Source: Phycomyces blakesleeanus NRRL 1555(-)
Taxonomy: Eukaryota; Mucoromycota; Mucoromycetes; Mucorales; Phycomycetaceae
DNA length: 64,000 nt
Assembly (NCBI RefSeq): GCF_001638985.1
Contig: NW_017265146.1
Location: 992,001-1,056,000 of the forward strand
Direction: 5' to 3'
Shown here: piece by piece, positions 24,901 to 36,200 of the stretch
How the letters are laid out: the number at the start of each line of letters is the position of its first letter
How positions within the stretch are numbered: the first letter of the stretch is position 1
Translations under genes and position numbers: made by a program
Notes under the pieces: generated by a model
What the model saw: only the letters and a program-made list of their open reading frames with translations
What the model was told of the DNA's origin: nothing
Database searches by the model: none

Positions 24901-27900
24901 TTTAGCTTTTGCTTGGTCATCTTTAGTCCAAGATATTTGGCCTGCATTTTCAGTTGAGATATCTGGGCATCCGATTTCTTCTTGTTTTTTAGATTCGTTG
25001 CTTCCATCAGAGCGGTCCGACTTTCGACCTCTTTTACTAACTCGTCGATCCGTTTCTGAAGTTTGGAAATAGTCACCGTCTCTGATTCAGCGGTATGTTT
25101 TCTTTTGCAGTGACTTCTCCCCAGGTCATGGCACTTTTCTTCAAGGTTTCCAATCTTGGTGCCTACTGTTTTGATATTTTCTAAAATATTTTGGATTCTT
25201 TTATTGTCCAGTGGTTCGAATAGTTTGATTTTCTCAATCACAGTCTCTGCTTTAGAAAGCTTTTGTTTCAGCTCATATTCGTTATCGGAAAAGTGTTTCG
25301 TCAATATCTTCAAACTGAATTTCGACCCTTCCAATCTTTTCTCGAGAAATTTGATCTTTTTCTCTGCCGCTTGTTCAGAATAACCTTCTCGAAACAACTT
25401 TGCGTGCGTAGACTCTATTTTTACCAAACGTCCTTCGATTTCGGTTTTTTCAACGGCGCGTTTCTTTTCAAAAGCAATAATGATTTCCCTCGATTTATTC
25501 AACTCTTGTTGGATAGCCTCAATTTCAGCTTTAGTGTATTTCGAAACATCTTCTCGTAGTTTAAAAAGGGTACTTTCATAGTCTTCTATACAATTTTTTA
25601 AAATTTTGTTGTCTTCAGTATATATATCCTCCATATAAGATGAACCTTCGACCCACTTTTCGGAAATTTCCTTGATTGCATTCATTTCTTCCTCAGTCGG
25701 ATTTCGGCTCAACCCAATCCGAGCTTCAAGTTGGCCTAGGAAGATTGTCACCTCGTACTCGGCTTGCTTGAGTTTTCTCTGGAGTATGGTCTTTGTCTCG
25801 TTACTCATCTTTTCCAAGTCCATGATCTGGTTCTCCAGTTCAAACTTGGCCTTGTTGTGCTTCTTTTCAAGCTGGGTAATAGTGAGCTGTGCGGCTTTTA
25901 GTTGTATCTCAAGGTCATGTATCTTGGTCTGTGCGGTTTTGTACAGATTATTGGCGCCATCTAGATCCAGAGAATTTTTTTCCGTGATTTCTTTCTTAAG
26001 ATAGGCAAATTCGGCCTCTGCCTTTTCCAGACTGGCACTGTGAAGCCGTTTCTTGATCTCAATATGCTTTAAGAGAGACTCGATCTCGGTCTCCAACTCC
26101 CGCTTTTTTTCAAAAGCCTCCTTTGCCAACAAAGCCATCGCACATCCGGAATCGCGAAGTTCGTCTACAGACCTTTTCCTGTCTTCTGAATTCTGAACCT
26201 TCAAAAGGTCAATCTGGGCGAGTAATCTGGCTTCTTTTTTACCCCATTCTTTCTCAGCCTCGATCAGTCTTGTGGCCGATTGATTTAGGGTTTCTTTATA
26301 AGCCTTTCTTTCATCTTCCATGGCTTCTATAGAGATCATTTTGCTTACGGCATCATCATTCTCATCACCCAATGCTGATGGCTTAGGGATGCTCTGTTCA
26401 AGCTTTTCCAAATCAGACTCTGCCTTTTGAAGTTCCAACTCGACCATACGTTTCTCATACTCCAGGTTTTGTTTTGTGAGCTCGAAGTTTTCCACTTGAG
26501 AGTTGATTGTATGAAGTGAAAACTGGGTTTTGGTCAGCTCTGTCATCAAAAGCTTTACTTTATCCTCAAGCTCCTCTTTTTCCTTTTTGTGTGTCTTCCT
26601 CTCGGACGCAATCTGGGCTCGCAATTCGGTTTCCCTGATGACCGACTCCTGATCGAGTATATTGTACCGGGCGTTGAGTTGGTCGATATGCTGGCCATGT
26701 ATCTTCTTTTCGTCGATGTTTGACTTTTTCCAGGCAGCGATCTCTGTGAAGTGAGCTTTGTTCCTGTCGGTCAGTTGAGACTGGGCTTCCAGATATTTGC
26801 CCAAGGTTTTGTCAAGGTTGGCATTGAGAGTCTTCATTTCTTCTGCATTCTCCTGTCTCAACTTCTCCATTTCTTTCTCGAACTGTAGTCTTTCCTGGAA
26901 GAACTTGTCCTCGATCTGCTGAATGGAAGATTGAGCGATCTCCAATTGCTGCCTGTATACCTTGTTGTCATACTGGAGCTTCATCTTTTCTTTCAGAACC
27001 AACTCCTTTTCTTCTTCGTAGGCTTTCTTGTGGTGCTCAAACATCTCAATGTCTTCTAAGAGCGGTCCCTTGTCTGTGCGTGGTTTTTTTAAAACAAACC
27101 TTTTCTCATTGATACAAGTATCGGCCACCCTAGTGCTCTTAACATCCTCCTCTAGGCCAGTCTTCTTCTTGTTTTTGGCGGCCTCGAGTTTTATTTTGTT
27201 GTCTAGTTGTGAGATGCAGTTCTTAAGGCTGTCAATTTTTTCATTGAGTGCCAGGACCTTTACTTCGTTTGCTTCCGCATGGTGTTTAATCTCGTCTTGG
27301 AATGTGTTGTGGGCACCATCCATCTTGTGTTTGAGAATCGTGATAATGCTTTGGGATTGTTGTAGTCGCTCCTCGAGAGTTTTTTTGTCGGCTTCGTAGA
27401 CTTCCTTGTTTTTGATGATTTCTTTCCCCAACTCACGGTGTCTTTTATCAGATAGCTGGGTATTATTCTGGGTAGTGGTATCAGAAGCCTGATTGAATTG
27501 TCCGTGATTATTGTTTGAGAGAGTAGATGGAGGTACCGGTGTAAAAGTGGGGAAGACTATTGAGCGGGATAGGGTTGCCTCATAAGCTTTACTGTCTAGC
27601 AGTCTTTTGAGTTGAACCACCATTGATTCTGAAAAATCAAATTTGGATAGCAATGCACTGTTCTCTTTGGACGCTTCGTCCCTTGCTAGCTGAGCTTTTT
27701 GTTCTGCGATCTTACGCTCGATAATAATCTGATTACTGAGTTCGGCGATCTTTGATTCAGCCTCAAAGATCTTTTCGGACGCCTTTTCCTTGTCTGACAA
27801 GGCCGCTTTCTTTAATAGATTGATTTGGACCAACAACTTGGTCCTTTCGGTAGACAGATTTTGCTCCAGGTTTTTCATGTTTAGGTCCGAGGCAGCTAAT

Positions 27901-29346
27901 AAGGATCTTAGGTTGCTTTCAGTGTCGGACGCCTGTTTGTGTAGGGCCTCGATATTGTTCTTCATTTCGGCTTTTGCTTGCTCGAGCTGTGCGTTTAGCA
28001 TCGCTTTTTCGTTTCCATTCGCCTTTTGCGAAAGCTTCAGGGTCTTTACGGTTTCTTCGATCTTTAACTCGAGGTCGATAGAGCTTTGGCGCAGTTTTGA
28101 AAGCTGGTGATCTTTTGCGACCAAAACTGCTTCGGAAAGTTTTGCGTGCTTCTGCATGTCTTTTATGGTCTTGCTATAGATCCGGGTCATATTCTTCAAT
28201 TGGAGCATATCGGTAGAATTTTGTTCGACTGTATTCTGTGCCTGGCCGAGGACCGCGCGAGTCTCTTTTTGGCGCACAGACTCGGCGAGTCCGTTCTGGA
28301 TGCGTTTGAGAGATTCTTGGTATATGTCCAGTCTTTCTTTCAGTTGTTCAATCTCTGCCTTGAACTCTTGATTTTCAGCTGGGTCGAGCTCTTCTGTTTT
28401 GATAGTGACACAGTCGAGTTCTTCTGGAGTACTGTTAGATTGAACTTTAAATTGAGGCTGGGACTGGGATAAAGACCGGGACCTGGACTGAGGTGAAGAA
28501 GGCTGAGATTTAGGTTGTGATTGTGGTTGAGGTGTGTGCATGGGCGTGGAAGTGGAAGTAGTTGGAGTTGGAGGGGAAAGGGACATCAGCTTTTCCCATA
28601 CAGTATTTGTCGAATCCATCTCTTCGTTTAGCTTTCTTGTAAGATCTTGCAAGAAAGCTTCTTCATTTAACTAGAGTTTAGATTGGTGTCAAAAGAAGAT
28701 ATAAATATACACAAGTTAATAAACATGTATAGATTTTTAGAGTGTGTAGTGTGTATATCAAAATATAAGATAGATGGTTATTTTGAAATTCAAATCAAAT
28801 CTCACCCGCTTTTTTCGCTCTATGTCAAGTTCCATCTATACACACAGTGTAAATATATTTATTTAATAGATATATATATATTGTGGTACGATAAAGTATA
28901 TTGTTTTTTTTTAAAATATTTATGCCTTACCTCAAGGATATGCTTCTCTCGAGCAACTTCTTCCCTAGCTTCAGTGAGTTCTCCATACTGTGCCTTGAGC
29001 CTTTTTATTAGGTCTATGGATTTATAAAGGTCAAAGTAAATTAAGTAAGAAAGTAAGATTTTTTTAAAAAAAAAAAATCAATCAAAAAACCAGAGGAATA
29101 ATATAAAATATAGTCAGGAGAGTACTGCGTGTGTATTTTTACTTCTTCTTTTTTTCATTATTCATTCTCGTTTGGTAATCTTGGTTTTTTTTTTTTCATT
29201 CCAAAGATGATAATGATTGATAATAATAACAGTGCAAGGAAAAGGTATGGGAAGTTTGGCATGGAATCCGCTAAGCAAGAAGGAATAACAAAAAAGAAAA
29301 AGAGAAGGTATATAATTAAATACTGACCTTTGTATTCATGTAACAT
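21950..29346 (-). CDS. Large coiled-coil protein, unidentified
   Basis: I do not recognise a named family. Exons: 29346-29328, 29013-28931, 28670-23580, 23480-23418, 23289-23245, 23097-22984, 22921-22850, 22495-22481, 22355-22269, 22159-21950; summed phases give 1932 aa. After a short N-terminus (MLHEYKDLIKRLKAQYGEL…) and a Pro/Ser/Thr linker with SQPKSQPSSPQSRSRSLSQS, nearly continuous coiled coil runs to about aa 1780, broken once by an Arg-Ser-rich and poly-Glu segment around 24500-24700. The C-terminus is basic, with NDERFRIGRYL, VVSKKYTDKQIKKSRR and PLKRKLSET, suggesting nuclear or nucleic-acid-associated roles (inference). Intron 3 has a GC donor (AAG/GCAAGT). One exon is only 15 nt and is tentative. 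A possible further 5' exon with ATG near 29525 did not fit phase. Confidence 0.75.
24480..24527 (-). repeat. TTC triplet run encoding poly-Glu
   Basis: A TTC run on the plus strand is read as about fifteen consecutive Glu codons on the minus strand within the large coiled-coil protein, next to an Arg-Ser/Lys-Ser repeat encoded by GATCTT and similar hexamers. Confidence 0.9.
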
Positions 29347-29884
29347 GATTGTAATTGTGATGTCAATTTCACACCGCAATTTTCTTCTTTAAAAACAAAA
29401 AGAAACAGGTCAATCAAAGGTGTAATAAATTTGATGCACATTTGCCAATAAAATATCATTTATCTTTTTTGAATACACACTGACCTTTAAATATTGTTCC
29501 ATTTTGAGAGCGTGATGAGTTAGTCATTAAAATACCAGTTGTACTTGTGCTAGAGCATCTCCACCAGTCCCTTTTAACTCGACTTTTATCTTCAATTGAA
29601 CAGTTGGTTGAAATGATTCTTTCTTCTCCTTTTAGCTAAAGTTGCAGTGTTTGGTTTTAAGTAAAAGTTAACTCACTGTTGGAGATGCTCTAAAAGAAAA
29701 AAGGAGATACTATACTACGCCTCTGTACCTTCCCAAGATCATTCCATTTAGTCAAGTGTAACAATACCTATGATTTATTTCTCTAATTATCTATGTATTT
29801 GTAGTTTCGATAAAAAATAATAATCGAATATATAGTCCCACCTCTCCCTCTTTCTTTCTTTCTTTCTTTCTTTGCTTTACTATT
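29347..29884. other. Shared 5' flank with MITE insertion
   Basis: The region between the divergent coiled-coil gene and F-box pseudogene. A minus-strand ATG at about 29525 followed by 14 codons and a GTCAGT donor resembles a leader exon but its phase fits no downstream exon. The rest is occupied by the MITE at 29553-29690 and a CTTT run at about 29849-29872. Confidence 0.55.
29553..29690. mobile_element. 138-bp MITE with TA target duplication
   Basis: The left end GAGCATCTCCACCAGT matches, with one mismatch, the reverse complement of the right end ACTGTTGGAGATGCTC, and pairing continues imperfectly inward. TA flanks both ends (29551-29552 and 29691-29692), consistent with a Tc1/mariner-type duplication. 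There is no open reading frame inside, so it would be non-autonomous. Confidence 0.72.
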
Positions 29885-31755
29885 ATGTTGGCTGCAGACC
29901 TGCCTTTTGAGATTCTTGTGCAATTGTCAGGCCTTCTATTAGCAGAGGACAAATGTGCTTGTGCTCTTACCTGCAAGAGATGGAAAACACCGTTTCAGGA
30001 GTCGCTCTGGAAAAGCATAGAGGTCAAGTCTATGGAAAATCTTATCAAGCTCTGTACTATTGCAAAACGTCAGGCTAGCGAGTTTCCCTACAGTGTAGTA
30101 ACCCAAAGTGCGTGCATAGCTGGAAGCTGCACCTTAAGCGACCTGTTTCAGAATGATTTTCCCGGAACATTTATGAATTCGAAGCATCTCTATATGAAGT
30201 CTATATCTTTTGAAGATATCGACACACATATTCCAATCAATAATAATCCTTGGAAGTCACTGGTCAGACTTAGGCTCTGTATACAGCCTATGAGATATGA
30301 AATATCGATGCCAGCACTCATTAGCTTCTTGACAGTCGTTCCCAACCTCCAAGAGATAGAAATATTTCCGGTTTCACCAAAAAGTTTTCTTTATTTTAAC
30401 TCGAATGATTTCAACACCCTTCACAAAAAATTACCCCAACTTACATCTATCAAGGCTGGTCTAATACTCAAGGATATTCACGAAGATGACGCGTATATAA
30501 TCCCTAATACTACACAGGCCATAACAGTAAAATCGCTTGATGTCAGCCTCAAAGAGTGACAAAACCTATGGCTATACTATCTGTGGCTCTTATACTTTAG
30601 CTACAAGTACCCAAACTTACATACCTTGCGATGGAGAATTTCATGTGGATCTAGTGAATGGATTGTTAAAGACTTAAATGAAAGAAAACCATCACTCTCT
30701 TTTTCAATTGCAAATATTTTTCCGCACTTGGAAACAATTAATTTTCATACTAAAGATCCTACTGAGATGTCTCCCACTGTTTTCTGGGACTTCCTTTGTC
30801 AGTCCAGTCTTCCAATCAAGAATTTAAAGTACAGGACCAGATACAGCTATTCTGGAAGAGACTTTCTGGAAGAAATTCTTCGTCAATTTGCACGGTCCTT
30901 TTCGAACACTCTCGAAACTCTCTCAATTGAAAGGAATATATGTTTCAATCCTGAAAATATTGTAAAGGCAGAATTCTCTTATTTTCCACAGATGGTGGAT
31001 CTTGAAATTAAAGAGTGTGGTGTGTCGATTGCATTTGATATTGTAATAAATAGTTGCACAGCCTTGCGACGACTGAAATTTTCTGGGGGACAGTTGTATA
31101 TTGATCCGTCCACAACCATCAATTGAGAACGGCATGGACTACAAGTATTGGAGCTAGAGAGAGTTTATTCAAGTTCTCGTACATTAAGTTACATTTCCCA
31201 CCGATGCAGATGTCTAGAATACCTGGATCTGTCCTTTTCAAAAATCAGTGGTCCTATTGCTTGTGGAACTAAAAGAATGTATATTGACATGGCCTACACC
31301 AAACTTCAAAAGCTAAAAATCCACCGCGTTCAATTCTACTCGTCCAGCGAATGCATGAATGAAAGTACTAGCCTCAGCCTGCGATTAGTGTCCCAGATAA
31401 CTGGCTCTCCTCTAAAACAAAAAAGGAAGAAGAAGAAGAAGTAAACATAACATTTGATATTAATAACCAAGCTTGGCTTCACACATTCCGTGGATTTAGC
31501 TCTACATTTGCCTATTCGCAGCAGATCAGACAACTGTCACACCAAGAAGTTCTCAATGTTATCGATTATTACAAAGATTACCGGTTGAAAGAGACTACAA
31601 ACGCACAAGAGACAGAGAGATCTTTAGACGTACATGGTATCATAGAAGACTGGATAGAAGATCTTTGTAGAGGCTATGTTGAATTGAGATGTAGGAACAT
31701 AACTAAATGCTTTACACCTTCCCTTTTGAAATATATGCATATTGATGGTTTATGA
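29885..31755 (+). pseudogene. F-box/LRR protein gene, broken
   Basis: Starts MLAADLPFEILVQLSGLLL with an F-box (LTCKRWKTPFQESLWKSI), then leucine-rich-repeat-like sequence throughout. The same frame is interrupted by TGA at 30557-30559 and TGA at 31124-31126. A one-base frameshift in the GAAGAAG run just before 31442 moves the final 105 codons (FDINNQAWLHTF… to TGA at 31753-31755) into another frame. Translated end to end it is collinear with the intact paralogue at 62009-63895: YPNLHTLRW against YPNIHTLRW, ERHGLQ against GRHGLR, CRGYVELRC against PRGYAVLKC. Total length is about 623 codons against 628. No intron explains both stops neatly, so I call it a pseudogene. Programmed readthrough is a weaker alternative. 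Confidence 0.8.
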
Positions 31756-33276
31756 AATCTATTTTATAATAGCTTTATACAAATATCTTAGCTCTTTTGT
31801 TCTTGCTATTAAAAAAGATATTACTAAGCACAAACCACTTGTATTTTATCAAAAATATACCAGACACAGAACTTTTAAATTTATCCTAGATATACCTTTG
31901 TTTTTTTTAATGAAGACATAAAAGTATACTTTAATAGTGAAAAGTATACAGCTTGAAAAATATGGCTATTTCTTTTTTTAGGGCATTCAGAAAACAAAAC
32001 CAAAATTTCAACAGAGAAAACACAAAACCTTAAAATATAAGAGTGGGTGTTGTGCTGTGGCAAAATCAACTCAATTTAAGTAACCAGATTCACTCTTGTG
32101 TCTGCAAATCTGAGTCCACAAACCTCTATTAAATTATTTAAAATCTCTGGCGTCTTTAAGATGTCTAAAGCCATTGTAGCCTCTGTAGAACTTAAAACTC
32201 TTAAAGCCGTTAGGGCCATTAGGACCCCTATAACCCTCATAACCTTTATAACCCTTAAAGTATCAAAAATCTTCCAAGTCTCTAAAGTCTTTTAAGTCTC
32301 CAAGGTTTTCAAAGCCGCTAAATTCTTTGAATTATCTGATACTTTTGATATAGTCAAAGCTTTATTTAGTAGAAAAATAAAATTTTCATCCCTTTTTTTT
32401 TAAATTTAAATAGCAATTTAATTTTCAATGATTATTATACAGTTTCTTTAGTTGATGTGATTTAAGAAACAAAGTAGAAAATCAGAAAATCTTTAAATTT
32501 CTATGTTTTTAGACAATGTCATTAGATTCTTTTCAAACGAAGAAAAAAATTAGTCAGTGAACTACTTTATTCATACCTTTCAAAAAGTCATTAAGACATC
32601 TTTTTAAAATATCAAGCTAGTTTAAAGAAGATTATTGCTACTTTGGTTGCACCTATTGTTCATCTCAATTGGAAACACAATTGCATTGTAAGTCACCTGT
32701 GAAAGAGTAATTTATGAACTTGTTTTAAAAAATATAGAAAAACCAAATGTAAGTCATGTACAAAAATATTTCCTTTTCTTTTTAAAGATATAGAAGACGG
32801 TAATAATATGTATGATGATATGATTTGGAAATGTCACTATTTTGCACTTAAAGCCCTATACATTATCTATCTCAAACACTTCTTTTGTATTATCCTTCAA
32901 CTACAGATAGGTTTGCGAGTATAGATGTGTAGATGTGAGTGTGTGTTTATGCAGATTTAAACTATGCTGTAAAGTCAATTGGAATATCTCGTGTTCTCCA
33001 TTCTTTGCTTATGTGTTTATGTATATATAAAAGAACGGAAAATGAGAATTAAAGATATTTCATACATTAAAGAATTAAAAAGAAGAAAGAAAGAAACAAA
33101 GGAAGTAAAAAAACAAAAATATTGTACGATGCTCTTTAAAGAAGTCATTTCCAGGCATAAAATAAAGTATCCAACTAGAAATTGTGAAGCTCTCCTTGCA
33201 GTTGATGAATTAACCTACAAATTGTTTGATTAGCTCACCCATATATATAGCAAAACTCTGACTATTCAATTTCGAC
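31756..33276. other. Gene-poor stretch with decayed repeat tract
   Basis: AT-rich sequence between the F-box pseudogene and the 3' end of the second coiled-coil gene. It contains the decayed triplet-repeat tract at 32138-32328. The plus-strand open stretch at 32979-33233 is Lys-rich, lacks any motif, and is not called. Confidence 0.6.
32138..32328 (-). pseudogene. Decayed collagen-like triplet-repeat tract
   Basis: On the minus strand one frame reads as strict three-residue units: GFE, NLG, DLK, DFR, DLE, DF-stop, YFK, GYK, GYE, GYR, GPN, GPN, GFK, SFK, FYR, GYN, GFR, HLK, DAR. First position is Gly or a one-step neighbour (Asp, Ser, His), second is aromatic, Leu or Pro, third is Lys, Arg, Glu or Asn. 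A TGA interrupts it and stops flank it, so it is a remnant. I infer an ancestral Gly-X-Y repeat protein; nothing else of the gene is recognisable. Confidence 0.5.
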
Positions 33277-36200
33277 TCACTTCAACATCTGCTCGTTTTC
33301 GTCCTTAAACTGATCAAGCTGTACACGAAGTTTTGTGTTTTCCTCTTCCAGAACTTTCATCTTATCATCCTGTATCTTGGTTTTATCCTAAGAATACACA
33401 CACACACAAAGGAGGTTAAAATTTTCAATTCATTTGTCTATTTCAAGTACCCAGAAAAATAATATTTCCTTCTTTACATATCTATTCTTATGCTTCTTAT
33501 GGTACTTACCACTGAGATGGACATTTCCTTTTCAATAAAGCGCATTTCTGCGATAATAGACTTCAACTCTCTGTCCCGTCTACTAGCTTGCTCTTCGGCA
33601 TTGGCCTTATCCGATTGATGAGTTTCTGTTAAGGTCTCGAGTGTCTTTTGGTGAGCTGTCTTGATAGTCCTCAATCTATGGGAGAAGCTGTCAAGCTCTT
33701 TATCTTTCAAATCAAGCATATACTGGAATTGAGTTCTCAGGACTTCCAGTTCCTTTTGGTGCTGAGCAACTACTGCTCGTAATCTTTGTTCTGCCAATGC
33801 CTAACAGTTTATGATCCAAAACAAAACAAAAAAAAAGGAAAAAATAAGCATATATATATATATAATGTGGGCTTATATTGGTATTTAAAGTAAGCAACTA
33901 ACCTCTTTGTTTGCATTGTTTTCGCTGGCTGAAATATTGGAAAGAGCAACTAGACGTTCTTCAGCAGCTTTGATTTGCTTATCTTTGGAAACAATCATTT
34001 CTTCGTACGCACTCTTCATCTGCTTCAGATCTTCATCGTTGGTCTTTGTATCAACTGTGGGCGAAGTTTCTGGGTTATCCAGTTTCTTGGTGATGGTATC
34101 CAGTGCCATCTCCAGACGCTCGACTTCAACTGTCATCTTCTCAATCTCTGCAGACTTTGCAAGAATCAAGCCGTTGTCCTGCTTGATCTCTCTTTCTTTG
34201 GACTCCTTCATCAAATCAGAATGTTTTTTCTCGCTTTCCAAGACCTTTGCTTCCAAAGCCGCCAGGACCTTGATGTGCTCATCTTGTATACTAGTGAGAT
34301 GCTCTTTATGAACAATATGTGTTCGCTATTTAATTAATTTTTTTTTAAAAAAAGAGTGTAGAATATGATTGATTCATTGTTAGTGAATATAATCTTTAAA
34401 TGCTTGTTTATTTATGAATATCTTACCTCAGCTTCCGCACTTAATTCGCTTGTTTGGCTTAAGGCATTCTTGAGTCTTTCGTCTAAACTGTTTATTGCTT
34501 CTGTGTGGTCCTTTTGTAAGGCTATCAGAGCAGCGCTGTGTGTCACTTCCAATAGCTCCATCTGCGCCTTGTGTTCGGCTCTTAGCTTTGCATGGCCATC
34601 TTCGGCCTCTTGTTTGATTCGCCTGAGATTTTCTTCCTTTTCAAGTGAATTTTTCTCTTCAGCTAGACGCTGAGCCTCAACCTCGGCAAGGGATTCAATA
34701 TGGTTCTGCTGGATAGTTTCGAGCTCCTTGTTCTTTTGGATTTCAATAGCCTGGCATTCCAACAGAATCTTCTCAAGATCAAACTCAAGTTTGGTTTTGG
34801 CTTCCGTGTGTTCTGCAATAAGTGCCTGGTTTTTGAGTTCAAACTCTGCAGCCAATGCAGTCTATTCAAACCAAAAAGTTTAAGTCATTCACATACAATG
34901 ATTAAATTTACTCATTTATATTTTATCTTCCTCGAATAACAATAATTATGTAAAAAAAAAAAGTGTACCTCAATCTCAGTGCGTACAGATTCGGCGTAGA
35001 TCAGCACAGCTTGTTCTGCTTGCTTCAGAGTCTCTTCGTGTTCTTTTTGAAGCTGAGCCATGGCTTGTGCATGTTCTTCCTTTAATTCTTCTACTTGATT
35101 CAAAAAACTCTTGTGTAGGGAAGACTTTTTTGTATAAAAAATGAAAACAAATGTTAAGAGGGGAAGGGTGTTTTTATATTTTATTATTAGCCAATATTCA
35201 ATATTCAGTATAGATATCTTTACCTCTATTTGAGCCTTGACCTGCTCCGCATTTCCGCCAATTCTTGATTCTGCTTCAGCAAGAGCTGAAGTGTGAGCAA
35301 TAGTCAACTTTTCAAGTGCTGCCTTGTGGGAATTCTCCAACTCCTGTCTGGCTTCAATCTCTTTGGTATTCTTTAATTCCATCTCTTCCAAGGCTTTGAT
35401 ATCTTGAGCTTGTTTCAACTCAAGTTCCTTGATTTGTTTATTAAGCTTTTCATGAAGAGCTTCTACTTCCTCTACATTTCTTGCGCCAAGATTAGACTAA
35501 ATACAGTAATAATAAAAAATAAGAATTTTGGTTAAGAATTCCACGTATTACTTTTATTATATATAATCTTTATAACAAGGAAGAAGAATAAATTACTTGC
35601 CTCAATCTCTTCGTGTGCTTTAGCCAGCTTTTTTTCATGCTCGACTTGCAATTCTCGAATGGCCAAATTATGATTATTGTTTGCCTGTTCAAGCTCTTCT
35701 TGGAAAGTAATCTTCATCGTTTCATTCTCGCGATCACGCTGCAAGATATATTCACGCTTTGTTTCATTAATCTTAGATTCGTGTTCGGCTAAAAGCTTAA
35801 CGACCTCAGCTGCATGCACATCTGCCAAGGAAACCTATTATTGTTATTAAGAATAATAAATACACATGTACATTCACATGAAAAATACTTTAATTGAATT
35901 CAACCGAATTCAATCCTAGATTTCTTTCAATAATATCCTACTACTCTTTTTTTTACCTCGACTTCTTTGCGGATCTCTTCCATATGTCTGTCTCTTTCAA
36001 CTGTCAAATGATCCAACTCTTCTTGGTGTTTCTTCACCATCTCATTCTGCTTCTCTGATTCTTCCTTTAATGACATTTCGAGTTGCTCAATACGTCCAGT
36101 ATGATATGCCTGGAGTTCCTCCATAGCTTGACGGTGGCCAGTAGTATGGGTTTCCAATTGTCTTTCAAACTCAGTTCTGAGCTCACGTTCAGTTTCTGTA

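Noticed and set aside
29461..29525. Upstream first exon MTNSSRSQNGTIFK for the large coiled-coil gene
   Set aside because: Donor phase 1 cannot be joined to either downstream exon frame without a stop; may be untranslated leader.
32098..32295. Plus-strand frame over the triplet tract
   Set aside because: Its regular composition is explained by the antisense of the decayed Gly-X-Y repeat; no start context or motif.
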